From: Heterobilharzia americana
Lineage: Eukaryota; Platyhelminthes; Trematoda; Strigeidida; Schistosomatidae
Direction of reading: 5' to 3'
Assembly (NCBI GenBank): GCA_944470555.2
Contig: OX104127.1
Location: 52,070,934-52,134,933, forward strand
Length of the DNA: 64,000 nucleotides
Within the stretch, counting starts at the first letter, position 1. Every line of letters begins with the position of its first letter. A program made the position numbers and the translations under genes. Shown here piece by piece: positions 33,619 through 45,445 of this stretch. The notes beneath the pieces are model-generated. The model made no database searches, was not told the origin of the DNA, and saw nothing but the letters and a program-made list of their open reading frames with translations.

Positions 33619-34081
33619 TTTCCAACTTCGGTCAGTTAACAACATAGCATGACCATCAACCAACAAGCTATAGTCAGACACAAACTGAAACCACCTTTAT
33701 GTGTACAAAAACAACTTTTTCCTACACAATGTCATCGTTGAGTATTTGTATTGAATAAAGACGGGCTTCGTTACTGATGTGAGAGGTGACTTTATCCTTC
33801 TTGCTTACAAGTGTCTGCAGCTAGTGGCTTGTTTAACCTATAATATGGTAGAATTGAAGATTTAATTAGGGACTCACTCTAATTGTTTCATTTGTAATCC
33901 AGAGCAAGCAATTATGCTGTTTTTGAAGTACATATGTAAACACATATAGTTTCAAAATTGTAGTCATAAAATTTTTGAAAATCAAATGTTCAGCATACTT
34001 AGGCTTTAAAAAGCGAAATTAATATTATTCGCTTCCCGGTCAAAAACCATACGACTTCTTAAGTCCAGCAGAAAAGAACTC
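33619..34081. other. Unassigned sequence
   Basis: The first ~80 nt are a relic of the family C 5' flank. The remainder is not recognised. Confidence 0.35.
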
Positions 34082-34268
34082 TAAGTTGGTATTCATCACG
34101 AAGTGACATCATTTGGGGAAAGATTGAAAACCTCGATCTCACCGGGGATTGAAGCTACAACCTCAGGTTCCACTGCAAACACATAACCGTTGAGCCAATG
34201 GGCCTTAGGTTTCCAATAGTTTCCCTAAGTGATGTCAGCCAGTGATGAATACCACCTTGAAATCAATA
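34082..34268. mobile_element. Family C head-to-head pair lacking hammerheads
   Basis: The minus arm starts TTGGTATTCATCACGAAGTGACATCA (34083). The plus arm ends AGTGATGAATACCACCTTGAAATC (34268). The two tails flank a shortened centre in which both ribozyme cores have been deleted. Confidence 0.65.
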
Positions 34269-34311
34269 AATCCTCGAAAAAACCTCCCAAACAGTATTGT
34301 ATTTTCAGTTT

Positions 34312-34565
34312 GATTACTTGAGATAGGCGTGATTTCGTAGGCTTATGTTGATAACGGATGATGATTGGAGATGGAATGAAAATTTAAACCATGTGAGGAT
34401 TCGAACTAGCCGCCATCGGGTTTCCGCCCAAGTGCTCTACCGACTAAGCTGCGAGTCTCAACTGTTGACCAGATTCTCATTTCATTTCATGCTTTGGTTC
34501 GATTCCTTCCGTGGCTCAGATTTTCTTTTCACACTCAATCATCAACCATTAGATATGTGTTTATT
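34312..34565. mobile_element. Family E head-to-head inverted repeat
   Basis: The left arm is minus (GAGATAGGCGTGATTTCGTAGG, GGATTCGAACTAGCCGCC, GCTCTACCGACTAAGCTGCGA). The right arm is plus (TTTGGTTCGATTCCTTCCGTGGCTC, then CACACTCAATCATCAACC). The left head is the best-preserved tRNA-like segment of this family. Confidence 0.7.
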
Positions 34566-35684
34566 CATTCATTTATTGAAGTTCTTCTTATGCCAATGTA
34601 AACGAGACTATATACTTGCCGTCTTCATGTAAGCTTTAACTGAATATATATCTAAGTACTTTGAACAGCCTTTTCTTCTCAGACACGCTAGATGCATAAA
34701 AGTATGTTATTGTGTCGTACAGTCTATGCAACTATGTGTACTGTTGGATGTATATTTAAAATTTTACTCGGTAAACAATTCTTGTAATCATTCGGAACAT
34801 AAACATAAATTTTACAAGGATTTTTGAGACAAGTAAAAAGTAATCCGCTTTACACAAATTTTCAGAATATTTGATCTAGTTACACATATAAGTCGTCAAC
34901 TTTCTTATTGTATAATGAAAAATTAATCAGTAAATTGTTGTATCTAATGAAAAGTGGAAAAAGTGAATCTCAGATAGATGTCACTGGTTGTATTATTTTA
35001 TTCTACTTATGATGTAATTGGTAACATTATTTGAAAGCTCTGTTTAACAGCTTTCGACTGACCCCTCACTTTTTCCCCTGTGACTTATCTTTCAAAAATA
35101 ATTGCATATTGAGTGATGAAATCCATTACTGTGGATTATGTAGATGGTCGAATTGTATGACTCAACGTGTGGGTAGTTGGAATGAGTACGCGAGAGTGAA
35201 CAAGTATATTTGAAACCAATTAGATGAGAAGTCAGCGTTAAATGTGAATTGGCAGTGTCATATGAACTAGAGAGTCACAAACAGAAAACTTTTATTGCAT
35301 TCACAATATCTTCAAAGAATTGGTCTCCTTTAGATAGATTTGGATGGAAGAGTGTAACAGGATTACGTTTGCTTAGTTGCTCCAACTTGTTTCATTAGCT
35401 CACCAACGTGTCTGATGCTGTCGGCTGTGACAACTTCTTACTAACTCAGACGAGTTTATTCACGAGGAGGTATAAAAGAGTGATAAGTTGTTAAATAACT
35501 AATAAATTATGCAAGCACATAGGAGAATAACAAAAAGGTAAAATCAAAACCTATTCTGTTGGGGAGACGTTATCGGTAAGAAGCTCTTCGGAAAAGTGAG
35601 CTACAACTGACACCCCTCCCACCCTGAATGTCTGGAGGCTATTCATGAAAAGTTTTGTTCACTTCATGTGTTATTCGTAACTTT
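34566..35684. other. Unassigned 1.1-kb stretch
   Basis: No repeat or coding family recognised. A 60-codon frame at 35031-35213 has no motif. Confidence 0.4.
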
Positions 35685-35860
35685 GTAACTCAGTGGCTGA
35701 ATGGTTCAGGTGTTCAGTATGAGAAGTGAAGCTCCTGAGTTCGATCGCTGGCGGGGTCATGGGTGCAGACAGCAGAGGTTCCTATGCCTAGAGGAAACGA
35801 CTGTTCAATGCTCCCGGGTCTCCAATGCTTCCCCAACTCATGTAAGTTCATGATAGATAT
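35685..35860 (+). mobile_element. Family C repeat, dead hammerhead
   Basis: A clear tRNA-like head (AACTCAGTGGCTGAATGGTTC, CTGAGTTCGATCGCTGGCGGGG) is followed by a relic at about 35765-35815. It has CAGAGGT for the core box and GGAAACGACTGTTC for the 3' core. The tail ends TTCATGATAGATATC. Confidence 0.7.
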
Positions 35861-35861
35861 C

Positions 35862-36238
35862 AAACTAATTGCTCAGTGGTGACATGACATGTTTCTAAGT
35901 GAGATTCCCGAAGTTCTAGCGAAAAGTCATAACCTGTGGGGCCAACTAATTTAGACGCGAGGATAGTTACTCAGCGACGGCGTTGGATGAAGATCACATT
36001 ATATCGTAGACTGACAAAAGTAGTAAGTCTGAACCACTGGATACCACCCCAGTCTTTCAATGCTAATGGGCTGGCTGTGGAATCTGAAGGTCCCGGGTTC
36101 GACTCCTGGCAGGGTCATATGCGCAAAAATGCTGAAAAGTCTCAATCGAGGATGAAGCATATTTCCAGTGCTACTAATGTTTTCAGTAGCTCTCCAAATG
36201 ATATTAGACCAGGATGAATATCAGTCAGAAATCAATAA
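35862..36238 (+). mobile_element. Family C long form, dead hammerhead
   Basis: The 5' module (GCTCAGTGGTGACATGACATG, CCTGTGGGGCCAACT) is followed by a head (GGGCTGGCTGTGGAATCTGAAGG, CCGGGTTCGACTCCTGGCAGGG) and a ribozyme relic (GCTGAAAAGTC, GGATGAAGCATATTTCC). The tail ends AGGATGAATATC. It is immediately downstream of another family C copy, in the same orientation. Confidence 0.7.
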
Positions 36239-36282
36239 GTGGAATAATGGAGTGCATAATTAGAAGTGATGGTGAAATTAAT

Positions 36283-37308
36283 CGTAAAAATACAGGAAAC
36301 TAAAGTTCGAAAACGCAAGATAGGTGTTGAATGATTGACTGGATGAATATGATGTCATTTTATTTAAGAGTAGATGAATGAAGATTACGTGAAACAATAA
36401 ACGACGACTTACAAATTGAACGGTTCACGTTGAGTAATTTTCAACTACTCAACTGTGGCATCAATTAAGTTTTCGTTGGAAACCACCCATCAGCCAATAC
36501 CACAAAGTGTGATCTCTGACACAAACATACCATGAACTACCAGAATGTACTACTGGACAACTCGAGTAGTCAGAAACAATTGAGGCTGATCTCTAGGTCT
36601 ACAAATCGGTATCTACACATCCACCTAAATGGTTTCTCACTACTCAATGTCATCAGTAGCAGTATATGAAAATAGAGAAGAGTTGGTTGTATGAAACATG
36701 TTATCAACACGGTTGGCTAGATTCAGGTAAGTGAAAGGCAGCGTGAAAACTCTTTGTGTACACCTAGTTCTGGCTTTTAGACTGGGTATTGTCAAGGCTT
36801 ATGTGACATATGAAGTAGGTGTATGCGTGCACCTCTCGATAAGTTTGATTTGACCTTGTGAATAACCTTGTAAGTGCCAATAATTAGCTTTGTTTATAGA
36901 ATGTCTATACCCAAGAAAAGAATGTATATCCTGCTTGCAAGAAGAAGTGTTAACAGAGTGTCAGAATAAACTTCTCATTGATAGCAGGACTCCAGTTCAT
37001 ATTTTGTCGATCGTTTCTCGAAGCCTAAACGAATTGTGCGCATTGAGTTAGACCTGAACTATTTACAAATCAGTAAAATTGCATTTTCTGAAGCACCAAT
37101 TGACTAGGTGGATAACATTTTTTGTTTATTGAGCAGATTGCATTGTTCCCTGAACATAAGTGAGTTTTAGTAATATTTAGAAGCTTCTGATGAACAAACA
37201 GAGAAAACAAGTATACAGCTTGTGTATTTCTTAAACTTTGTATTTCTTTTATGGTTAAGGTGGTAGGCGAAATGTTATGGGGTCGTAGAGAAACTTTCTT
37301 GATCAGCA
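36283..37308 (+). repeat. Family U repeat, copy 1
   Basis: About 1 kb that reappears inverted at 52964-54118. In a 125-nt sample beginning at TTAACAGAGTGTCAG (about 36950) I count five differences, about 96% identity. The similarity stops abruptly at CTTCTTGATCA (37308), where an RTE fragment begins. The other edge is gradual. No LTR, RT, tRNA head or coding domain is recognised, so the class is unknown. Confidence 0.75.
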
Positions 37309-37329
37309 GAAAGTTTGGAAGGAAGGGAA

Positions 37330-38775
37330 GGTACTTGCATATTGATTGGAAGAAGGGTTATTTTGTATAACTCCCGAAGAAGGGAGACCCAAATCTTTGC
37401 AAGAACTGGGGCGGAATCATGCTCATGTCCACCCCAAGCAAAATATTAAACCGTATCATCCTGGAGAGGCTAAAAATACTCTGGATTCAAAATTGCGGCC
37501 GGAACAGGCTGGCTGGCTGGTCTTAAGAAGTACAAATCATGTGCGGATCAAATTACAATGCTATGTTACGCATCATCATAGAACAGAGTATAGAATGACA
37601 GTCAACTTAATCGATTTGGAAAAGGCCTTCGGGCCCGTCGACAGAGAAGTAATTCGGCAGGCATCTGCTTCAACACTACGGTTTTGGTGACACACATCTT
37701 TACCAACTTCAATCAACAGCTATGTGCTATTATATGATGTTGCATGCCAAGTGATTCACAATGGGAAGCTCAGTGACGCCTTCGAAGTGAAGACTGGAGT
37801 AAGACAAGGTTACTGCCTACTATCGACGATCATCTTCCTGATTGCGAACGACTCGGCTGGAATGGATCATCCAACAAACTGTGCGGACGGGGGAGAGGTG
37901 CATAAGCTGGCTGGACCGACGAAAAGACCCCAGAAAAAGATTTGGATTTCGCCACCGATGATGATTTATATCTAATGTCTTGTCGCACAAACCTGAAGAT
38001 CTACCGGCAAAAACCAACAAGTTGAGAGAAGGAGCAGGGCAGGGAAGATGGGATTTTAGGTGAATGTAGAGGAGACAGAGGTGATGTAGATACCCAACCA
38101 ATACCAACAACAATAACGACAACGAGCGTCAACGGGAGAAATCTGAAGGAAATTGTCTTGTTCACCAACCTATCTAGGCAGCACTGTTTCAACTACAGTC
38201 GGCACAGGTACAGACGAGAGCATCAAAGCCAGGATCGGAAAAGCAAGGCTGCTTTTCATTAATCTGAAATAATCTGTGTGCAGATCTACTGCACTAGACT
38301 TAGCATAAAGAACAAGGTCTGGATTTTCAAAAGTAACGTCAAGTTAATGCTGCTATATGGTTCAGAAACTTGGCGCATTACGCTAAGCATTTCCAACAAA
38401 CTACAGACATTCATCAACACCTGCCTACGCTGGCTCGATAATGAAGACCAGATGGCCAGAAAGAATAAGCAACAAGGAACTCATTGTGGCTGGCAATCAT
38501 CCAACCAAGAACTCATCGATTGAGCATATACTGAGAAGATCATTTGGGGACATGACGCGCCAGGCCGTTGAGTGGAACCCAGATGGGAAACGATGAGTTG
38601 GGCGTCCGAGGCGAGAGTGACATGGAGGAGATGATGTGAGGAAGAAATCAAAGCTTGTGGGCAGTCATGGAGTTAGGTTGAAAAGAATGCAGAGAAGAGA
38701 GTGGAATGGAGACGTGCTACTGAAGCCCCATGTCCCACTAGGAATCCAAAAGGGCAAATAATAGCACAATATGAT
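37330..38775 (+). mobile_element. RTE-clade retrotransposon, RT palm to 3' end
   Basis: Landmarks in order: LDSKLRPEQAGW, HHRTEYRMTVNLIDLEKAFG (RT block with KAFD replaced by KAFG), VDREVIRQ, a stop, CQVIHNGKLSDAFEVKTGVR with QGYCLLS, a disrupted FADD box (LDFATDDDLYL, with an extra codon), TYLGS-like frame, VKLMLLYGSETWRIT, LQTFINTCLRWL and a KRXVGRP/3' tail ending at the AGGAATCCAA-type terminus near 38755. Stops and frameshifts inactivate it, and the catalytic box is disrupted. The 5' truncation abuts family U directly. Confidence 0.85.
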
Positions 38776-39160
38776 AATAACTCAGAATAAACATTTTTCG
38801 GCATTCCTTCTCCTAAGGACCTTCGAAGTAGTGGCATCGTTTTTCCATTTCGCTTCCTTCTGAGTAATGTTATTACTGTAAGTAGGCATTAAGCGAAACC
38901 TGTCATTAGCTGGCAAAAAAGTATACTTTATGCTGCTATTTTAGAGCTAACAATGCTTGTTTTTTGTTTGAGTTTAAATGCATCTTATGCTCAAGTTTAA
39001 AGTACTGAGTCCGTTTTCTCTGTCCTTTTTCACTGTAATAAAAAGTGACATTCAGATGGATGCACAGCTGAAAGTGTCAAAGTGATTTGATGTTTACTAC
39101 ATACTCTAACTAAACATAATACTGACTAGAGTACCTACAATAATGTTGCTTCGTTTGTAC
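38776..39160. other. Unassigned sequence
   Basis: Nothing recognised. Confidence 0.4.
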
Positions 39161-39164
39161 TAAA

Positions 39165-39405
39165 TGTTGATGGAACGTGAATTGAAAATTCGGGCAGCAG
39201 CAGGATTCGAACTGGTGACCACCAGGTTTCCCGTTCGGTGCTTTACCAACTGAACTCTATCAACTCATAGCTCATTTAATAAAGCAACGGACTGTGAGCC
39301 CGGTGGTCACTGATACGAATCTTGCAGTGGCTCAAATTTTCACTCCACCTTCAATCACTATCCGGTATCAATGCATATCTAGGAAATCACGTTTATTTCA
39401 GACCA
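39165..39405. mobile_element. Family E head-to-head inverted repeat
   Basis: The left arm is minus (GCAGCAGGATTCGAACTGGTG, CGGTGCTTTACCAACTGAA). The right arm is plus (AATAAAGCAACGGACTGTGAG, CCCGGTGGTCACTGATACGAATC, CTCCACCTTCAATCACTATCC). ACCACCAGG and CCCGGTGGTC pair across the centre. Confidence 0.75.
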
Positions 39406-39901
39406 TCAAAAAGATAATTTTTACTTACCATCAATGTATTATATGAATTTTATTCAAGATAAGCTGTGAATATCTTAAGCTGGTATGTCTTAGGACCGAC
39501 TTCATGGCTCCTGTACAAATTGGTCAGTGAATGTGACTGGCGGAAGGGAACAAAATACCATTTAGCTTTCTTTCACCAAGGCGGTAATCTCTACAACTTG
39601 GTTTTCAGTAATGAAAGTAAATCATATTGTTATCTACCTGTATGATTCTGAGCAAATAAGAGTCACAGAGTGATATTCTGCACTCATATTGGGAGGACAT
39701 TCAACTGACTAAATTCTTACTAGCACGAGAATGCTTTTTTTCAAATTCTGAATACCCATCTCTTCTGTTGCCATTTAAAATTTCTGTGCTATGCAACATA
39801 GACCAGTTTGTGAGGAGATGAACTCATTTTGACGGTGAGGGAAATCTCAGTCTGGTTTATCTCTATTCGAAGTCTTCATGAGTTTACTATCAAAAATTGT
39901 A
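39406..39901. other. Unassigned sequence
   Basis: Nothing recognised. Confidence 0.4.
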
Positions 39902-39902
39902 G

Positions 39903-40118
39903 ATGTAAGGAAGGTATTCATCATGAACTGACACTAGTCGGAGGAACGCTGGGAACCTGGGAGCACTGAACAACTGTTTCGTCCTAAGATAGGACTCTTC
40001 AGCAGCGCGCACCCATGACCTCGCCAAGGATCCAACCTGGGTTTTTCAAGTTCTGTGGTCAGCAAGTTACCATTGAGTCACTGGGTCGGAATTCGATGAT
40101 CCATATTTTCTACTTCTG
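39903..40118 (-). mobile_element. Family C repeat with a fully paired hammerhead
   Basis: Minus-strand order: head (TGGCTCAATGGTAAC-like segment, AGGTTGGATCCTTGGCGAGG), ribozyme at 39963-40008, tail CAGTTCATGATGAATACC at 39905. It has the expected family layout and no internal deletions. Confidence 0.8.
39963..40008 (-). ncRNA. Type I hammerhead ribozyme, family C, complete stems
   Basis: Minus strand: CTGAAGA (39996-40002), GAAA (39977-39980), triplet GTT (39969-39971). Stem II is GTCCTA/TAGGAC, six pairs with a 3-nt loop. Stem III is ACA/TGT. Stem I is GCGCTG/CAGTGC, fully paired with one G-U. All core bases fit the CUGANGA...GAAA consensus. GUU is an allowed but usually slower triplet. 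Every helix closes, so this copy is a strong candidate for residual self-cleavage. Confidence 0.8.
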
Positions 40119-40599
40119 TTGGTTCACGATGTAGGTATCTTCAGTTTTAGCTGACAGAAAGCAAGTTGTTGACGACATCTGACGAACACCGGCATGGTTA
40201 ACAAAAAATCTGTCAAATACCGTAAGTAAAAAATTTAATGTTGGATAAACTGTTAGAAAAATCAGCTTGTAATCTGTATGTCGGAAGTGAATTTGAGAAA
40301 ATGAAGGAATATTAATTATCGAAATAGTTCCAGTAGGTTATAAAGAATTAGAGAAAGACAATTCAGTGAAGACAGGGGATCATTTTGGAAGCTGTACGCT
40401 CGTATTTATAGCTACAACAAAAATTTATGTCCATAAATGTTTAAATGGTCAATACAATGTAGTTACGAGGCAACTGCGTAATAACTTATGAATTGATGGG
40501 ACAGGTAAGAAAAGTCGGACAGTTGTATCGAAACCAGCAATTCCAGAGTAAGACAGAGGTTTGGAAAGAGTAATCCTGATAAATAAAATAAACAAAAAA
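40119..40599. other. Unassigned, may include PLE 3' UTR
   Basis: It lies downstream (minus strand) of the PLE at 40600-42060. No coding similarity is seen. Confidence 0.35.
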
Positions 40600-42060
40600 T
40601 GCCCAAAAATAAGGGGATTATATAACCAGAGTAAAGTCTGAGATTGGACTCTTCTCTTTTAGGCTGTTATTGATGAATTGTCAAAGGTTCAACTGTGTTA
40701 AGGTGACGAATCCCCACCCCTCTGGGAATGCTTGGTGTGACTTTACGAATGACTTTGAAGGAAGATTCAGTTAGAGTACAGTGATCAGAGTTAACCAAAT
40801 AATCAAGACTCCAGCTTCAAATCGCTTTGAACTCTCCTTTAGACAGCCATGCAGGATAGTATTCCGAGATGTGTTCGGATAGAACACGCGCTGTGCTCCT
40901 CATTGCCTTTTTCACACCCTCAAATCAGTTATTGACTAAGGAAAACAAAGTTATGTGGAAAACAAGGTGTTTCTCAGTGTTTTACGCAGTCGGTTCTTGA
41001 GTATCTCTGTCACTGTATCTCTTTTAAATCCAATCAACATAAGTACTGTCCTCTTTGGAACCATAAGGGTTCTTCATTGGCGACATCTAGGCTTCATTTT
41101 CCTATCATTCATAAACTGTCTTTGAAGTACCTCCACTTCCTCATTTACTGCATGGTTTGTTAAAATTCTCCTAATTGTATAGTGAATGAATAAAATTTCT
41201 TTTTTTGCCTAGTGGAACCTAACTTTGGAAACTGGTGTATTGTCTATCCCAGATTTATTCTCTATAAATAGAACTTTATAGGCAGTCATCATGTCTTCCT
41301 CTCAACAGAACATTCAGGAAGTGGAATTTTGACTAACTTTCAGTTTCCATTGTAAATTTAGTCGACTTGTGACATTCACTGAACTTAAGTGTTACATCTT
41401 CAGGGTTACTGTTATCCTCCCAGAAAATCAGTATGTCTTCCATGTATTTATTATCTACATAGAAGTGGTAGATCAACGGTTGTAGTTTACTGTATTCTGG
41501 ATTAGCCATGGAGCCATTCAACCAGGAGAGGACACAATAGTAAAACTATTGCTACTCCATTCTTTTGTCTAAATACTTCATTATTAAATGTGAATTGTAC
41601 ACTTAAGGTGAAACGTAAGAGCAACTTCAAGTTGGTTGATCTCGAGTTAATCACATAGAAAGTAGATTGTTTCTGTTAAATGGACATTTGTGAGAAGTGG
41701 TGTAAGGTCCAATGACAACTTACATTTTCCACACATGCTGACGTCTGCTGTGCAGTTAACAAATTCGAATGAGTCAGGCATACTGTAATTTGCGATATGA
41801 TCCTTCACTGGATGAAAAATTTCGGTTAACCATTCCACAATCTCATGATATGGAATATCCTTTTGATGAACTTTGGGATGATTGTAGAATAGATGAATTG
41901 CTAAGCAAGACGACTTTAGTCATTTAAACGGTTAGGCATCGATGATCGACACGTCTTACATCTTCATTGGAATTTTCGTCAGCTTTTACTCTGTTTATCC
42001 AGTTTACTGATCGACTGACTCATACTAATTTGAACATCATTTTGTCATAAAATCCATTTT
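40600..42060 (-). mobile_element. Penelope-like element, RT palm to C-terminus
   Basis: Minus-strand landmarks: LIYHFYVDNKYMEDILIFWE (catalytic YVDD reads YVDN), TLKFSECHKSTKFTMETES, FHFLNVLLRGRHDD, IWDRQYTSFQS, VPLGKKRNFIHYTIRRIL, VPKRTVLMLIGFKRDTVTE and NRLRKTLRNTLFST. The endonuclease region follows (SEHISEYYPAWLSKGEFKAI), then FKVIRKVTPSIPRGVG and RHLNTVEPLTIHQ. This is the complete C-terminal two-thirds of a PLE. The second catalytic aspartate is lost and several stops occur. Confidence 0.8.
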
Positions 42061-43555
42061 TGAAAGGTGATGAACAGTTATTCGCCGCACTATTGATGAA
42101 TGAACTTTCGTCACAAGATCATACATAAACTGAATCTAGAACAGTCTGACAAGTAACAGGTGGCATTATCTACCCAAGATATCTATATCACTTCATACTG
42201 TGACATTAGAATTTATGTTAAAACTAGCAATCAAATACACTTTGATCTCCTAAACTCTTGTCACATAACTATGAATAAGCAATAGTCATTGTGTGGCTTG
42301 TCGAATATGTCAGATAGACACTTTTAGTGTCTTCAGAGATGAGTGAATTGTGTCAATAAAGTAGGTGCAAATTAAAAGAAATAAGAGACATCCTAAACAA
42401 TTAGAACATAAGGGTATTCTTTAGCAGACCATCATCTCTCTACACTTCCACCCACGCAAATGAAAAGGATCAGATTCCTCAAGTGGAACAACGGAACTAT
42501 GTCTCTTAGTTGTGTCAATACCTTGTCTGATTGTGATTATCTTAAACACGTGATTGTGTTAACTCAAATTTAACACAGACCTCTCACCTGATTGGTTTCG
42601 AATATGTCTGTTGAGTTTCACACACTCAATCCACCCACCCACACCACGAGTCACACAATTCGGACCTCGACTACAACCACGTACAACAGAACACAATGTC
42701 TGATGTCTATTGTCTTTATGCTTTAGGTGATCTGATTCATCTGTATATACAAGTGAATTACCTTCTCACAAAGAACAATAGTTTGTAAAGATGAAACAAG
42801 TGATTTCAAGCACAAAATATGGGATAATGCATAATGATAGATTTCACTCAATAAGCCATTATTTCTAAAATATAAGTGATATATGAATGAATGAATGAGG
42901 GGTCTGTTGGAAGTATTTGAATCAACCGTACTATGCAACAATATTTTCGTTAAAGTTATAAGTTGAGTGAGTTTGAAAATAAAAGAGAATGATGAGAGGA
43001 GTGACACATAATTGAGATTCACATTTTCCACTTTTCCATTGATATAACAATATTCTATTCTTCCACCCTAAAAACTGTTCACATGCTTGGAATGTGTACA
43101 GTAAGCTGTGGAGATGGATGTATATGACAGTAAGGAAATCATAATAATCACTTGACGAGAGTATATAGATGATATCATATGCAATGGATGAGAGATATTT
43201 GGAATCTGTAGTCACTGGTTACTTTGATGTTGTGTATTGAAGGAAGTAGAAGAGTAGTAATGCAAGAGGATTATAGGTTACAACACCAAGATCTAGAGAC
43301 CAATCATGTCTGTATGATAATTACAACCAGGTTGAATTTATGGTAAATGTGATGTTTGACAAGCGGTTATATACTAGGGAGCGGTTGAAGGGGTCTTAAT
43401 GAGTTTTCTCCTTACTATTTTAATTATTGTGTAATCCGTTCAGTTCTTAGGAGAAATCTGTTTTCATGTTACATGGGTTGTTTACATAGATAACAGAACA
43501 AAATCTACTGTCTTCTGGTTGATAAGCAAGTACCCTAGTGATGGCAGAAACGGCA
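42061..43555. other. Unassigned 1.5-kb stretch
   Basis: It contains a C-rich patch (CCACCCACCCACACC near 42620). Overlapping minus-strand frames of 102 and 94 codons lie at 42723-43031 and 42931-43215 and show no recognisable motif. They are AT-driven and not called as genes. Confidence 0.4.
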
Positions 43556-43557
43556 TA

Positions 43558-43765
43558 TGTTAGAATATTAGTTAGATGGAGGCAATCGGCAGGCGGCTGT
43601 TGACCTAGGTTTAGTGTTTTTTGGCACTCGTCAGCAAGACATTTGTGAAAACCCTAAGAAGCTGATGTCCTGCCTGAGCTTCAGACCCTTGTCTAAGAGT
43701 GCTGCAGTCAAAGACGTTACCACTGTTCTGCTGGAACTGTGAGTGACTTTTATAAGACATACGCT
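43558..43765 (-). mobile_element. Family B repeat, hammerhead with single core substitution
   Basis: Minus strand: head (GAACAGTGGTAACGTCTTTGAC, AAGGGTCTGAAGCTC) then CTGACGA (43628-43634), stem II GTG/CAC, TAAA in place of GAAA (43610-43613) and stem III ACC/GGT with loop TA. The tail is CAGCCGCCTGCCGATTGCCTCC. Loss of G12 and a one-base shift at the cleavage point should abolish activity. Confidence 0.7.
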
Positions 43766-44382
43766 GGTTAGACAGGGTAATGTTGAAGGGAATCCCAGCA
43801 ACAGCTGAAGGAACCAATAATACTTCTTTTTTTCTGCGAAAATCTCCCTTTCTGACGTAAAGGTAGAAGGATATTTTAGTCTTTGCTAGGGTGGTCTTTG
43901 GAAACACTCTCTAAATGCCTATTTCAACAGTTGTCAAGGTGGACTTTAAAGTCACTCCATAAACTTGAATAAGCCTTCTTGACGCATTTGTTAAGAACAT
44001 CACTCACCCAAATTACATTCATGTTTGTTTTGTGTGACGATCTAATTGGATAATCCGAAAGGTCACTGTTTGTAGCAAACCTATAATATTGAGAAGTAGT
44101 AGTTATAAATAACGGAAAAGTCGTCTAGGTTGGCGCGATGAAAACTGCAAGAACAAACCTCAGGGTTCAGAGAACACTAGACAGTTTTGATGGAGGAAAA
44201 TACTCATTTATTTTACTTATTCTTGTATATAATACACATGGATTACACAAGTTTACTGCAGTTTATACAGTTTTGTGTTACTGCTTATAAATCTTCATCG
44301 GTGGTTAGACCAAACTGATGGGTCACTGTTGGTGTATGAACTTGTGTGTGGATGACTCAGTAATGACAGTATTTTCAGCCTA
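43766..44382. other. Unassigned sequence
   Basis: Nothing recognised. Confidence 0.4.
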
Positions 44383-44384
44383 GT

Positions 44385-44545
44385 GATAATGATGGTTAGA
44401 AGCTAGTTTTGGAGTTCAGGGCACCCGTTATGTTTTATTCAGGACTCTTCAGCTGAATGTACCTGTCTGCTCAAACCGAAGACCAATTTCTTTAGACGCC
44501 AGAGAGTTGTCCACTAGGTCAGTGACTAACGACAGCCACTTCTTT
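44385..44545 (-). mobile_element. Family A repeat, dead hammerhead
   Basis: Minus strand: stem I ATTCAG/CTGAAC, core box CTGAAGA intact, but GAAA reads ATAA and stem II is reduced to two pairs. The distal CTAGCTTCTAACC marks the family end. Confidence 0.6.
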
Positions 44546-45190
44546 TATTTATGTCTAACCATTATCCATCACCATCACTATCATTTTACACAATGATTCA
44601 TATACCATAGAATTTAGTCTAAAATGTGTATTCCAAAATTACTCATAAATCCAGTATTAAAGAAAAACTGAATATAACAGATAAAGTAGATAAACAGAAC
44701 TTTTCAGTTTCATGAAAAAGCGAAATCCTGTACAGAGTTGCTTTAACAAGCTACTTTACCCAAATCCGAGTAAAGTTAATATAATAACACTAGAATAAAT
44801 CTGTCAATCACCCAACTAATAGGTAATTTAATCCCTTATGGAAATCACATCTTGCCAACTTAACATACTAATCCACAAGAAATTGACTTTTAACACACAC
44901 ACACAAAAATTGTTTAAAGGTTTATGCAAATTTGTTTCGGTTTATTCCCATGGTTTTTTAAAAGAAACCTTTCTAAATGTGAATTGTACATATGTGTATG
45001 AAAATCAGTAAGCTTGTTGAGGATCTAACTTTCATTAGTTCAAAAGCCGTGATGAAAATAATTGTGGAATATTTTTCTCTTCTATTATTTCTAAAAATAT
45101 TTATCCGGCTATGAAGGCTCCGGATGTTTTCCATCCATCATTGTCAATAATTCCCAGGAAACTGGTTTTACGATGAACAATGACCAGCAG
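44546..45190. other. Unassigned sequence
   Basis: Nothing recognised apart from a short CA run at about 44894-44904. Confidence 0.4.
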
Positions 45191-45445
45191 GTAAGTAAGT
45201 AAGTGAATGAATGAGTGAGTGAGTGAGTGAGTGAGTGAGTAAGTAAGTGAGTACATGAGTAAGTGAGTGAGTAAGTAAGTAAGTAATTAAGTAGGCAAGT
45301 AAGTAAGTAAGTCAGTAAGTGAGTAAGTGAGTGAATGAGTAAGCAAGCAATTAAGTAAGTAATCAAGTAAGTAAGTGAGTGAGTAAGTAAGTAACTAAGT
45401 GAGCAAGTGAGTGAGTAAGTAAGTAAGCAAGTAGGTAAGTAAGTA
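45191..45445. repeat. Imperfect (GTAA/GAGT)n tetranucleotide tract
   Basis: About 255 bp of GTAA and GTGA four-base units with scattered point changes and a phase kept throughout. The minus strand reads as a long Leu/Thr/Ser/Tyr frame only because the tetranucleotide is stop-poor. Confidence 0.95.

Noticed and set aside
34400..34460. Possible minus-strand tRNA gene
   Set aside because: It is the head of a family E inverted repeat; the cloverleaf does not close and the arm continues into the family tail.
42723..43215. Overlapping minus-strand frames of 102 and 94 codons
   Set aside because: No motif, AT-driven residue content, and they overlap in different frames without a splice pattern I could support.
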